DNA from: Haliscomenobacter sp040401995 | Lineage (GTDB): Bacteria > Bacteroidota > Bacteroidia > Chitinophagales > Saprospiraceae | Direction: 5' to 3' | Assembly: GCA_040401995.1 (NCBI GenBank) | Contig: JBBANM010000020.1 | Location: 18,740-82,739 of the forward strand | DNA: 64,000 bases | In this document: one piece after another, positions 8,533-16,102 of the stretch | Layout: each line of letters starts with the position of its first letter | Position numbering within the stretch: the first letter of the stretch is position 1 | Notes under the pieces: model-generated | What the model saw: only the letters and a program-made list of their open reading frames with translations | The model's database searches: none | What the model was told of the DNA's origin: nothing | Program-made: the position numbers and the translations under genes

Positions 8533-8572
8533 TTAGAGCCTGTTCAGGTTTTGGATCTGAACAAGCTCTTAA
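8533..8572. repeat. Family A fold-back element, copy 3 (minimal, 40 bp)
   Basis: Only the two outer arms remain: GAGCCTGTTCAGGTTTTGGATC and TGAACAAGCTC, flanked by TTA on both sides. It looks like an internal-deletion derivative of the copy 2 subtype. It lies 24 bp before the start of the HD-Pycsar effector gene, so it is probably in its promoter or leader. Confidence 0.8.
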
Positions 8573-8595
8573 AGGCCAACATTCTACACCCACCC

Positions 8596-9777
8596 ATGTC
8601 GAAGAGTAAAATTGTTATAGAAGCCGAAAAGTACGTGACCCAGTTGCTGTCAGAAAAACTGAACAGCAATATCAAGTACCACAATCTGAAGCATACACTA
8701 GCAGTGCGCAACGCTAGTATGCAAATTGCTTCGTTGAGCAACCTCAGCGAAACCGAACGAGAAATTGTAGAATTGGCCTGTTTGTTTCACGATACTGGAA
8801 TAACTGAGATATACCAAGAGCACGAAAAAATCAGTGCCCGAATCGCCCTTGAGTTTCTTCAAAGCAATCAGTATCCTAGTCCGCAAATTCAATTGGTGCT
8901 AGGTTGTATTGAAACGACCTACCCCAATTCCAAACCCAAAAATAGCTTAGAGGAAATCGTACGCGATGCCGATTATGCCCATCTGGGAAGCCCCGACTAT
9001 AGCGATCAACTAGAGGCACTTCGCCAAGAGTGGGAGTTGATGTTGAATCAAAAATACGAAGATCGCGAGTGGTACCGGCTTAATCTTGACTTCATTAAAA
9101 ACCACAACTACATTACTTCACCAGCCAAAATGACATTTGAAGCGATGAAAGAGCTCAATCGCAAAAAAATAAAAAAATGGCTGAAAGAAGGAAAATCCCC
9201 CGCCAAAGAATTCGAAGAAGATCGGGTGTCGATTGTGGAAAGCAGAAGTTCGCAGATGATGTTCAAAACTGCCCTTCGCAACCACATGGATCTGAGCAAT
9301 CTGGCCGACAACAAAGCGAACATCATGCTTACCGTCAATGCCTTGATCATTACTACGGCCTTACCCAATTTGTTTGTGAAAATTGAAACCCATTGGGAGT
9401 TGTGGGTACCTTTTATAGGGTTACTGAGTACCTGCTTGGCTTCGATGATTTCCGCCACCTTGGCTACGGTGCCCATCAAAATGACCGGTACAACAAGCTT
9501 GGAAAATATCCGAGCGGGCAGATCCAATCTGTTTTTCTTTGGCAATTTTTTCAACATGAGTTATGATGAGTACCGCGCTGGAATCAGAGTGGTTACCTCC
9601 AGCGAAGACAATCTGGAGGATTCCATCATGCGCGATCTGTACTTTTTAGGACTTTCGCTCGGAAAAAAATACCGGCAATTGCGCACTTGTTATATCATTT
9701 TCATGATTGGCATCATTTTATCGATCATAGCAACGGGTGGAGCGTATATGGTTTCTTTTATTCTGCATATGAAATAA
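8596..9777 (+). CDS. HD-domain phosphohydrolase fused to Pycsar effector transmembrane domain
   Basis: 393 residues from ATG 8596; the frame upstream runs into the family A repeat. N-terminal HD domain (residues about 20-190) has the metal ligands His33 (LKH), His65-Asp66 (LFHDTG) and Asp124 (RDADYAH). Residues about 215-393 match the Pycsar effector TM family: SSQMMFKTALRNHMDL, LADNKANIML, then membrane helices near 250-270, 275-300 and 365-390. In Pycsar defence such effectors are gated by cCMP or cUMP. No nucleotide cyclase is adjacent, so this may be a stand-alone membrane protein whose HD domain hydrolyses a nucleotide signal. The role is inference. Confidence 0.75.
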   Translation: MSKSKIVIEAEKYVTQLLSEKLNSNIKYHNLKHTLAVRNASMQIASLSNLSETEREIVELACLFHDTGITEIYQEHEKISARIALEFLQSNQYPSPQIQLVLGCIETTYPNSKPKNSLEEIVRDADYAHLGSPDYSDQLEALRQEWELMLNQKYEDREWYRLNLDFIKNHNYITSPAKMTFEAMKELNRKKIKKWLKEGKSPAKEFEEDRVSIVESRSSQMMFKTALRNHMDLSNLADNKANIMLTVNALIITTALPNLFVKIETHWELWVPFIGLLSTCLASMISATLATVPIKMTGTTSLENIRAGRSNLFFFGNFFNMSYDEYRAGIRVVTSSEDNLEDSIMRDLYFLGLSLGKKYRQLRTCYIIFMIGIILSIIATGGAYMVSFILHMK

Positions 9778-9892
9778 AAAAACCGCTGCTTCCCCTGATG
9801 AATTTCACCTGTCTCGATTTTTTTTTGGTCTAATGAAACTTTTTACGCGGCAATCTAGTTGAACAGCTCGGACCAAAAAAATCCTGTTGAAG

Positions 9893-10480
9893 ATGGAAGC
9901 AAACGTAATGACCCTCAATCCAATGGATCATATCAAGATTTTCGAAGCTGAATTCTTGCCTCAAGCGGAGGCCTTGCTGACGTTTGCCTACCACCTAACT
10001 TACAACGACACCGACGCTGAAGATTTGGTACAGGAAACCTTGACCAAAGCCTATCGCGCCATTGATAAGTACAATGAGGGTACCAACGCCAAAGCATGGC
10101 TGTTCAAAATCCTTAAAAACACTTTTATCAATGAGTACCGTCGTAAAACTCGGCAGCCTACTCAAGTAGATCTTAATGACATCAACCCGGTGCGGGATGA
10201 AGAAAATTCTCCGTTCCAAAGTTATCAAGATCTGCGCGAGGAGATGTTTCAACACATGATGGGCGACGAGGTTACCAATGCCATCAACTCTCTACCCGTC
10301 GATTTCCGGGTGGTGATTTTACTCTGTGATATCGAGGATTTTACCTACGAAGAAATTGCTAAAATATTGGACATCCCAATTGGAACGGTCCGCTCTCGTT
10401 TGCACCGTTCTCGCAATTTACTCAAAGAAAAACTGCATTCATATGCTGCTAACTTGGGGTTTAAGGACAACCGTTCTTAA
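9893..10480 (+). CDS. ECF-type RNA polymerase sigma factor
   Basis: 195 residues from ATG 9893 (ATG 9908 is an equally possible start). Region 2 (about 20-90) has LLTFAYHLTYNDTDAEDLVQ and TNAKAWLFKILKNTFINEYR; region 4 (about 130-185) has INSLPVDFRVVILLCDIEDF and the HTH YEEIAKILDIPIGTVRSRLHR. No extra domains. It directs polymerase to a stress or envelope regulon (inference). The stop codon TAA (10478-10480) is also the flanking TAA of a family A element, and the next gene is its likely anti-sigma factor. Confidence 0.9.
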   Translation: MEANVMTLNPMDHIKIFEAEFLPQAEALLTFAYHLTYNDTDAEDLVQETLTKAYRAIDKYNEGTNAKAWLFKILKNTFINEYRRKTRQPTQVDLNDINPVRDEENSPFQSYQDLREEMFQHMMGDEVTNAINSLPVDFRVVILLCDIEDFTYEEIAKILDIPIGTVRSRLHRSRNLLKEKLHSYAANLGFKDNRS

Positions 10481-10642
10481 GAGCGTGTTCAAATTTTTAG
10501 TTCGCAGGCGAAAATGAGTCAAAATTTAATCCAATGAGGCACGAAAAGCGGAGTGTAGTAGCGCTACATGAGCATTTTCGGAACGAAATTGGGTTAGATT
10601 TTGGCCATTTGTAGCGCGAATGAAAAATTTGAACACGCTCAA
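10478..10642. repeat. Family A fold-back element, copy 4
   Basis: Arms GAGCGTGTTCAAATTTTT and AAAAATTTGAACACGCTC are perfect inverted copies although both differ from the common GAGTGTGTTTGG arm, so the changes co-vary. The centre is GTGTAGtagcgCTACAT. The left flank TAA is the stop codon of the sigma factor gene; the right flank is AAC, so the duplication is imperfect. It sits between the sigma factor and the anti-sigma gene. Confidence 0.9.
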
Positions 10643-10678
10643 CCCCATCTTTTTCTCATTTCCATAAAACAATCAACA

Positions 10679-10918
10679 ATGGGCAATCAAACACACGACG
10701 ATTTTATCAAAAAGGTCACCATGTACCTCGACAACGAGCTCAATGACCGAGAAGAAAGAGAGCTTCTCAACGAAATACAAACCAACCCCGCATATTTAAG
10801 GATATTAAGTCAAGAAAAATCTTTTAGAGAGTTTATCAAAACAAAAATTAACCGACGCACCCCCTCGCCGGCGCTTATTGATTCCATTAAAGAAAAAATT
10901 CGCATCGCTCCAGCCTAA
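10679..10918 (+). CDS. Small probable anti-sigma factor
   Basis: 79 residues from ATG 10679; a longer frame reaching into the repeat (MAICSANEKFEH) is rejected. The protein is highly charged and helical, starting HDDFIKKVTMYLDNELNDREERELLNEI, the layout of N-terminal anti-sigma domains that count a short helix, an ELN/ELS turn and a second helix. There is no transmembrane helix and no Cys/His zinc site, so it would be a cytosolic binder. It follows the ECF sigma gene, separated only by the family A element. Family assignment is by pattern and context. Confidence 0.6.
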   Translation: MGNQTHDDFIKKVTMYLDNELNDREERELLNEIQTNPAYLRILSQEKSFREFIKTKINRRTPSPALIDSIKEKIRIAPA

Positions 10919-10987
10919 GCACCCAATTCCCTCTTGACGGCTTTGTCAATATACCGTATCTTGAAAGCGCAGTAAACGCTTCTCAAT

Positions 10988-11560
10988 ATGATCATTTTTT
11001 TCCGTCAATCACCTAAAACCTATTTTTTTTACTGGCTTTTGTGTGCCTGCTTATGGGCGCCCAAATCGATAGAATTGCTTGCGCAAAGTTCAAAACTGGA
11101 TAATTTGCAGGTCGATCTATGGAACATGGGAACCGAACTGGCCATTCCTGCTGATAGTGATTATAAATTGGCTAATGCAATTGAAAATCCTTATTTGCCT
11201 TATCAGCATGCCATTCGTTCTTCCAAAGAGAACCTGGAGATTCGGTTTTATTTTCAGCCCGAAAGTCAAAATACGCCCTTCCCACAAGTAGAGAGTTACC
11301 GCTTGGCGATGCACATGGGCAACAATGAGCAAACCATCTTTTCGGCCCGCGAGCTGACAACTTACGAACTGGATTCGGTTTTTCATGCTGATTGGGGTCG
11401 GGTGTACTTGTTTACGCCCAAGGCTGGTTTTTCCATTCAAAAGTATTGTAAGATGCTCACCCTACACCGCGAAAACAAAGGCGTAGTGTACGTCATTTTT
11501 TTATTTGACAAACCCAGCGCGCTCATTGACCAGCGTTTGCATATTTTGCGGTATTGGTAG
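10988..11560 (+). CDS. Hypothetical secreted protein
   Basis: 190 residues, not recognised. An N-terminal hydrophobic stretch (about 12-32, YFFYWLLCACLWAPKSIELLAQ) looks like a signal peptide ending LLAQ. The rest is mixed alpha/beta with no Cys pair and no clear catalytic motif. ATG 10988 is 69 bp after the anti-sigma gene, so it could belong to the same unit. It could be an envelope protein under the sigma factor, but nothing in the sequence shows that. Confidence 0.6.
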   Translation: MIIFFRQSPKTYFFYWLLCACLWAPKSIELLAQSSKLDNLQVDLWNMGTELAIPADSDYKLANAIENPYLPYQHAIRSSKENLEIRFYFQPESQNTPFPQVESYRLAMHMGNNEQTIFSARELTTYELDSVFHADWGRVYLFTPKAGFSIQKYCKMLTLHRENKGVVYVIFLFDKPSALIDQRLHILRYW

Positions 11561-11587
11561 TTTTTTTCCATCAACAATTTATTATTT

Positions 11588-12148
11588 ATGCCGATCATCC
11601 TCTCTGAGTCCACCCTCGCCGCCATGAACCCTCACGTACGCGCGCTCATCGAGCATTTTCAGTTTGATCAAATCCCTGTTGAAGGCACGCTCTACAAAAG
11701 CACTTATCGCTCAGAAACGCTAGTCGAGCATGGCGGCCCAGCGGGTACGGCCATCATTGGGATGTATTGTGATATCCCATTAAGCGTATCCTGTTTTCAT
11801 CGATTAACTTACGATGAAGTTTGGCATTTTTACAGTGGCGACCCACTTTCTTTGTATTTATTGCACCCCGATGGAAGTAGTGAAGAAATCATCATGGGTG
11901 CCGATCCGCTTCAAGGGCAAAAAGTGCAATACCTCGTACCAGCAGGCGTTTGGCAGGGCGGGTGTTTGGCGCCTGGCGGGCGTTACGCCTTGTTTGGCTG
12001 TACAATGGCGCCGGGTTTTGTGGGTGCATGTTTTGAAGGAGCAGTAGTTGAGCAGTTGATCCAACAATTCCCCGAGCAAGCCGAAATCATCCAAAAATTG
12101 AGCGTAAATGGCCATTACACCCAGATGCCCTTAGATTTCAAGCAGTAA
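11588..12148 (+). CDS. DUF985 cupin family protein
   Basis: 186 residues. The pattern fits the DUF985 (cupin_5, YML079w-like) family: AGTAIIGMYCDIPLSVSCFHRLTYDEVWHF with metal-ligand-like His and Glu near residues 70-81, then QYLVPAGVWQGG and YALFGCTMAPGF. These proteins form a single beta-barrel and often bind a sugar- or nucleotide-like ligand; the reaction is unknown. Starts 27 bp after the preceding hypothetical gene and probably shares its transcript. Confidence 0.8.
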   Translation: MPIILSESTLAAMNPHVRALIEHFQFDQIPVEGTLYKSTYRSETLVEHGGPAGTAIIGMYCDIPLSVSCFHRLTYDEVWHFYSGDPLSLYLLHPDGSSEEIIMGADPLQGQKVQYLVPAGVWQGGCLAPGGRYALFGCTMAPGFVGACFEGAVVEQLIQQFPEQAEIIQKLSVNGHYTQMPLDFKQ

Positions 12149-12235
12149 GACTTATGAAAGGATCCGATTCAAAAAACAAAATCCTAATTCACGAGGTTAT
12201 TTCCAGTGATGTTATGTTACAATAAAATCCCTGCG

Positions 12236-12883
12236 ATGAATTGCCCGAAACTGCTTTGGCTTTTTGTTTTGCTGAACCTCGGTTCAACGCTTACCGCGCA
12301 AAATCATGCTCCATGGAAATTTCGGCACGATCGGCATGGCGTGCGAGTTTTTACCCGCAAAGACAGCACGACGGGTATTTTAGAACTCAAATTGCGCACT
12401 GAAGCCCAAGCAAAACTCAGTCAATTGGTAGCGCTTACCAACGATATTCCGAATCTCAAAACCTGGGCGTATCGCTTAAAGGAAGCTCACATGGTACGCA
12501 AGGTCAGTGATACCGAAGGCTATCTTTATATGCTTTCCGATTTTCCGGTGCCTTTTTCGGATCGTGACGTGATCCTTCACTTTGTGATTAAACAAGATCC
12601 CAATACCAAGCAAGTGATTTCTAGCAGTCAATCGGCTTACAATCTTATCCCTGAAAACGACGGCATTGTGCGGGTAAAAATCATTGAAACCAAATGGACA
12701 TTTACGCCCCTAGCCGATGGTAAAGTACGTTTGGAATACCAGATCAAATCCGATCCCGCTGGCAGCATCCCAAAATGGTTGGTCAACCTTGCTGCTGATG
12801 AAGCGCCGGTAAGAAGCATGTTGGCTTTGAAAAAAATTTTAGCCAATTACCATCATGTTAATCTAGACTTTATCAAGGATTAA
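12236..12883 (+). CDS. START-domain lipid-binding protein, secreted
   Basis: 215 residues from ATG 12236, chosen because it opens with a clear signal peptide (MNCPKLLWLFVLLNLGSTLTAQ); GTG 12206 and ATG 12209 are alternatives. Residues about 25-210 match the START-like fold of bacterial membrane-associated proteins: GVRVFTRKDSTTGILELKLRT, DIPNLKTWAYRLKEA, YMLSDFPVPFSDRDVILHF and IPKWLVNLAADEAP. The likely role is to bind a hydrophobic ligand. Convergent with the acyltransferase gene; the two coding ends overlap by 4 bp (12880-12883). Confidence 0.8.
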   Translation: MNCPKLLWLFVLLNLGSTLTAQNHAPWKFRHDRHGVRVFTRKDSTTGILELKLRTEAQAKLSQLVALTNDIPNLKTWAYRLKEAHMVRKVSDTEGYLYMLSDFPVPFSDRDVILHFVIKQDPNTKQVISSSQSAYNLIPENDGIVRVKIIETKWTFTPLADGKVRLEYQIKSDPAGSIPKWLVNLAADEAPVRSMLALKKILANYHHVNLDFIKD

Positions 12884-13779
12884 GCCTCTTGATTAGACAC
12901 TACGGAAGTCTCTTCTTTTGGTTTGTTGCGTTGGTGTTTCCAGCGCCGGTGGGTCCACAGCCAGTATTCGGGTTGTGCTAAGATTACTTTTTCTAGTTCT
13001 TTGGCATGACGTTCCGTAATTTCCCCTGGCGCCGTATCCTTAGGGTCATCAACTACCAAAATGAATTCCATGTCGTAATACCCCCGTCTGAGGCGGTTTA
13101 TTTTTCCATAGATCACGGGGTAGTTGTATAGTTTACTGTATTTTTCAGTGCCCAAAAATACCGAAGTATCTTGCCCCAAGAAAGTCATCCAGTGCGCATA
13201 ATCGGGATTAGACGGGGATTGATCGGTGGCGATGTAAAAGACGTTGAGTTCTTGATGGTGTTCGGCAAAATAGGTCTTGGTATCTTGTTTGGGGAGCAAC
13301 AACATGCCAAACCGGCTACGTGAAGTCAGCATCACGTGTTCAAAAAAAGCATCTTTGAGTTGGCTGTAAATGGCCACGCCTTTGTAAGGAATCTGCATGC
13401 TACATGAGAGAACTGCCATTTCCCAATTGGCGTAATGACCGGCAACGACAATCACACCTTGGTTTAAGGCGGCATAGTGATCAAATAGATCCTTGTTTTT
13501 CATTTTAAACCGTCGCAGCAATTCCTCCTTCGACATGCTAAACAAGCGGATGGTTTCAACCAGCAAATCACAGAAATAGGCAAAAAATGCATCCGCAATT
13601 TTTTTGATTTCTTTTTCGCTTTTTTCCGGAAAAACCCTGCGCAAATTGCTGTATACCACCGATTTTCGATACCCGGTTATTCGAAACAAGAAGTGCATGA
13701 AGTCCGAAAGCAGGTACAATATCGGCAAAGGCAACATGGAAAGCGGCTTCAAAAGCAAGTAATAAGCAATGCGACTCAT
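12880..13779 (-). CDS. Lysophospholipid/lipid A acyltransferase (LpxL/HtrB family)
   Basis: 299 residues from ATG at 13779; an in-frame ATG 36 bp upstream would add a non-homologous 12-residue lead. The HX4E catalytic motif is VVAGHYANWE (His115, Glu120). TDQSPSNP near residue 190 and FLGTEKYSKLYNYPVIYG correspond to the later family blocks. An N-terminal hydrophobic helix anchors it to the inner membrane. It probably adds a secondary acyl chain to lipid A or ornithine lipid. The stop overlaps the end of the convergent START-domain gene. Confidence 0.85.
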   Translation of the reverse strand: MSRIAYYLLLKPLSMLPLPILYLLSDFMHFLFRITGYRKSVVYSNLRRVFPEKSEKEIKKIADAFFAYFCDLLVETIRLFSMSKEELLRRFKMKNKDLFDHYAALNQGVIVVAGHYANWEMAVLSCSMQIPYKGVAIYSQLKDAFFEHVMLTSRSRFGMLLLPKQDTKTYFAEHHQELNVFYIATDQSPSNPDYAHWMTFLGQDTSVFLGTEKYSKLYNYPVIYGKINRLRRGYYDMEFILVVDDPKDTAPGEITERHAKELEKVILAQPEYWLWTHRRWKHQRNKPKEETSVVSNQEA

Positions 13780-13874
13780 AGATAGATTTGAGTTGTCGAA
13801 CAAAAGATAGGTCAAAAATACTGAAATTTATGGCACATTGAGCACTGTCATTTTTTTGATAAAATGCGCTGACT

Positions 13875-14525
13875 TCAACCTACTTCGATAACTGCATCCT
13901 CCGCAACTACAAAAACGCGATCGCCCTCCAAGCACTGTACTTCCCCCAAACCAGTAAATACCCCAAAAGCAGGTAATAAACCTTGTTTTTTTCCAAAATA
14001 AAAACAAGGCAAACGGAGGCGTTGGCGTCCCTGCCCATGTAGCCACACCCCCGGGTGCACGTGCCCAGCGAGGTGGTAATGCGTATCCGTTGGTTCATCG
14101 GTGGGATGGTGAGATAATGCAAAATTCTTGATCAAAAACGGTTCTTGATGAAGCAACAACCGGCTTTTTTGATACACTTCATCGGCTAGGATATCATGAT
14201 TTCCTCTTACCAACTCGAACTCTATTTGTGGAAAAGCTTGCATGATCTGCTCCAATTCTTCCCATTCTGAATTATAATGACTGTGAAAAAGATCCCCCAA
14301 AAAAAGCACCCTTCTCGGGTTAAAATCCAGCAAAAGCGCAAGCAATCGATCCCAATTGGCATCAATGGCAGCAAGCGGCGTAGGAATGCCCCGCGTGCGG
14401 AAATGCGTTACTTTGCCCAAATGTAGATCGGCAATTAACAGTATGTTTTCTTCTTCCCAAAATGCCGCGCAAAACGGATGCAATTGAAAATGTTGGCCTT
14501 GAAATTGAATGCGGTGCGGCTTCAT
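13875..14525 (-). CDS. pdeM: Ligase-associated DNA damage response endonuclease PdeM
   Basis: 216-residue calcineurin-like metallophosphoesterase. All metal-binding blocks are present: ADLHLGK (Asp33, His35), GDLFHSH (Asp78), RGNHD (Asn109, His110), LSHHP and AGHVHPG. This form belongs to a set that usually clusters with an ATP-dependent DNA ligase, an MBL exonuclease and an Lhr-like helicase. Here the helicase lies 12 kb away (26658) and the exonuclease 28 kb away (42599), and no ATP-dependent ligase is seen. Divergent from the response regulator operon. Confidence 0.85.
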   Translation of the reverse strand: MKPHRIQFQGQHFQLHPFCAAFWEEENILLIADLHLGKVTHFRTRGIPTPLAAIDANWDRLLALLLDFNPRRVLFLGDLFHSHYNSEWEELEQIMQAFPQIEFELVRGNHDILADEVYQKSRLLLHQEPFLIKNFALSHHPTDEPTDTHYHLAGHVHPGVWLHGQGRQRLRLPCFYFGKKQGLLPAFGVFTGLGEVQCLEGDRVFVVAEDAVIEVG

Positions 14526-14557
14526 AAATTAAAGATAAGCTTACATTTTACAAAACA

Positions 14558-14587
14558 TTTGTCAAGGCGGTGAAAATGTTAGGTTTG
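14558..14587 (+). promoter_or_regulatory. Bacteroidota-type promoter of the response-regulator operon
   Basis: TTTG at 14558-14561, 18 bp, then TAGGTTTG at 14580-14587, which matches the -33/-7 pattern TTTG and TAnnTTTG of Bacteroidota primary sigma. Transcription would begin near 14594, leaving a leader of about 95 bp that contains the inverted repeat at 14621. Same spacing as the promoter before atpD. Confidence 0.55.
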
Positions 14588-14620
14588 TTTTTATCTTAGG
14601 ATGTTGTTAAGAGCTAACCG

Positions 14621-14647
14621 TTATACTTCCATCCGAGGGAAGTATAA
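14621..14647. promoter_or_regulatory. Perfect inverted repeat in leader of response-regulator operon
   Basis: TTATACTTCC (14621-14630) and GGAAGTATAA (14638-14647) are perfect inverted copies separated by 7 bp. It lies downstream of the predicted promoter and 40 bp before the ATG. It could be an operator for a dimeric regulator or a leader hairpin; there is no T-run, so it is not a terminator. Confidence 0.45.
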
Positions 14648-14687
14648 TTCTTTTTACATCTAAACCATAAAAAACAAAACAAGCAAC

Positions 14688-15062
14688 ATGAAAATTTTAG
14701 TCGTTGATGATGAAACCGATATGAAAATCCTGTTTGAACAACGTTTTCGAAATGAGGTTCGAGATGGGGAGCTTGAATTTTCTTTTGCTTTCTCGGGTGA
14801 AGAAGCCTTAACCTATTTACAAGACCATCCTTCAGAAGTGATACTTATTTTATCGGATATCAACATGCCAGGTATGAGCGGCATAGAATTATTGCGGCGA
14901 ATTCGGCATATTTATCCTGTACCGCCGCCGATAGTGATGATGATAACCGCTTACGGTAACATTGGTTTTCGCGAGCAAGCGATTGAACTAGGCGCCGATG
15001 ATTTCCTAACCAAGCCAGTCGATTTTAATGACCTCAAGGAAAAGCTAAAAACCGTTTTATGA
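14688..15062 (+). CDS. Single-domain response regulator
   Basis: 124 residues, receiver domain only. The phosphoacceptor is Asp57 in LILSDINMPGMSG, with acidic pair VVDDE (residues 5-9), the conserved switch residue in MITAYG and lysine in TKPVDF. No output domain, so it acts as a phosphate relay or by protein binding. It overlaps the next gene by 4 bp (ATGA at 15059-15062), implying translational coupling with the receiver-cyclase, and the histidine kinase that likely phosphorylates both is third in the operon. Confidence 0.9.
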   Translation: MKILVVDDETDMKILFEQRFRNEVRDGELEFSFAFSGEEALTYLQDHPSEVILILSDINMPGMSGIELLRRIRHIYPVPPPIVMMITAYGNIGFREQAIELGADDFLTKPVDFNDLKEKLKTVL

Positions 15063-16102
15063 AGGCTAAAATATTGGTCGTTGACGATGAGCCGGATGTA
15101 GAACAACTGATCCGACAAAAATTTCGTCGACAAATTCGCGAAGAAAATTATCAGTTCCTTTTTGCCAAGAACGGCTACGAAGCGCTCGAACAACTCAGCC
15201 AACATGCCGATATTGATTTTGTACTTAGCGACATCAACATGCCGCGCATGGACGGACTTACGCTACTGCTCAAGCTTCAGGAAATCAACCCGCTGCTTAA
15301 AACGGTAATCATATCCGCCTATGGCGACATGGACAACATCCGGGTGGCAATGAATCGTGGCGCCTTTGATTTCATCACCAAACCCATCGATTTTGCTGAC
15401 CTGGAGCTCACCATGGACAAAACCTACAAACAGGTGCTCCAGATCCGCGAAACCTTGCAAGCGGTGAAGGAAAACAATATCCTGAAAATGTACGTCGACG
15501 AAACGGTGCTCCAGTTTATGAACCGCGAAGAGTTTTCTTCCTCGCTCATGGCCAACGAGACCATCGAAGCCGCCGTTGTATTCATCGATATTTGCGGATT
15601 CACCGCCATCACCGAACGTGAACCCGCCGATACGGTGGTCAACCTGCTGAATCGTTATTTCGATGTGATGGTCAAAGAAATCATTGCTAATGAAGGGCAA
15701 GTAGATAAATTCATGGGAGATGCCATCATGGCGGTTTTTCGCGGTTCGGATCACCTCGAGCGGGCCATACGCGCATGTTTGGCTGTACGTACCAGCATTG
15801 AATTACTTTTGGATCAACCCCAGGAACAAGCCACTTTTTTACCAAAACTATCCATCGGGATCAATAGCGGCGAGATGATCTCTGGCAACATCGGTTCTGC
15901 TACCTTGCGCCGCTTGGATTATACCGTGATCGGAGATTCAGTCAATCTGGCGCAGCGACTACAAACTGCGGCCAGGCCAGGCCAGATTGTGATCAATGAA
16001 ATTTTATACGAAAAAATAAAAAACAACTTCCCTTGTCGCGAAATTGGGGAAGCTAGTTTCAAAAATCGGGCAAACCCAATCATGATTTACGAAATATTAT
16101 GA
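15059..16102 (+). CDS. Response regulator with class III nucleotide cyclase output domain
   Basis: 347 residues. Receiver domain 1-120 with Asp58 (VLSDINMPRMDG) and Lys108 (TKPIDF), then a helical linker, then a class III cyclase domain from about 170. Metal-binding aspartates are Asp177 (FIDICGFT) and Asp221 (FMGDAIMAVF); the transition-state residues are Asn296 and Arg300 (SVNLAQR); Lys217 and Asp287 (LDYTVIGD) favour adenine as the base. So the likely product is cAMP, controlled by phosphorylation. Overlaps its neighbours by 4 bp at both ends. Confidence 0.9.
   Translation: MKAKILVVDDEPDVEQLIRQKFRRQIREENYQFLFAKNGYEALEQLSQHADIDFVLSDINMPRMDGLTLLLKLQEINPLLKTVIISAYGDMDNIRVAMNRGAFDFITKPIDFADLELTMDKTYKQVLQIRETLQAVKENNILKMYVDETVLQFMNREEFSSSLMANETIEAAVVFIDICGFTAITEREPADTVVNLLNRYFDVMVKEIIANEGQVDKFMGDAIMAVFRGSDHLERAIRACLAVRTSIELLLDQPQEQATFLPKLSIGINSGEMISGNIGSATLRRLDYTVIGDSVNLAQRLQTAARPGQIVINEILYEKIKNNFPCREIGEASFKNRANPIMIYEIL

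Noticed and set aside
10601..10680. Longer N-terminus MAICSANEKFEH on the anti-sigma gene, and similar MAICSAN/MAIYSAI starts at 36443 and upstream of mscL
   Set aside because: These residues are translated from family A repeat sequence, recur in unrelated genes, and disappear when the real ATG is chosen.
14688..16102. A Pycsar cyclase partner for the effector at 8596
   Set aside because: The cyclase domain has Lys217 and Asp287 as in adenine-specific enzymes and belongs to a phosphorelay operon.
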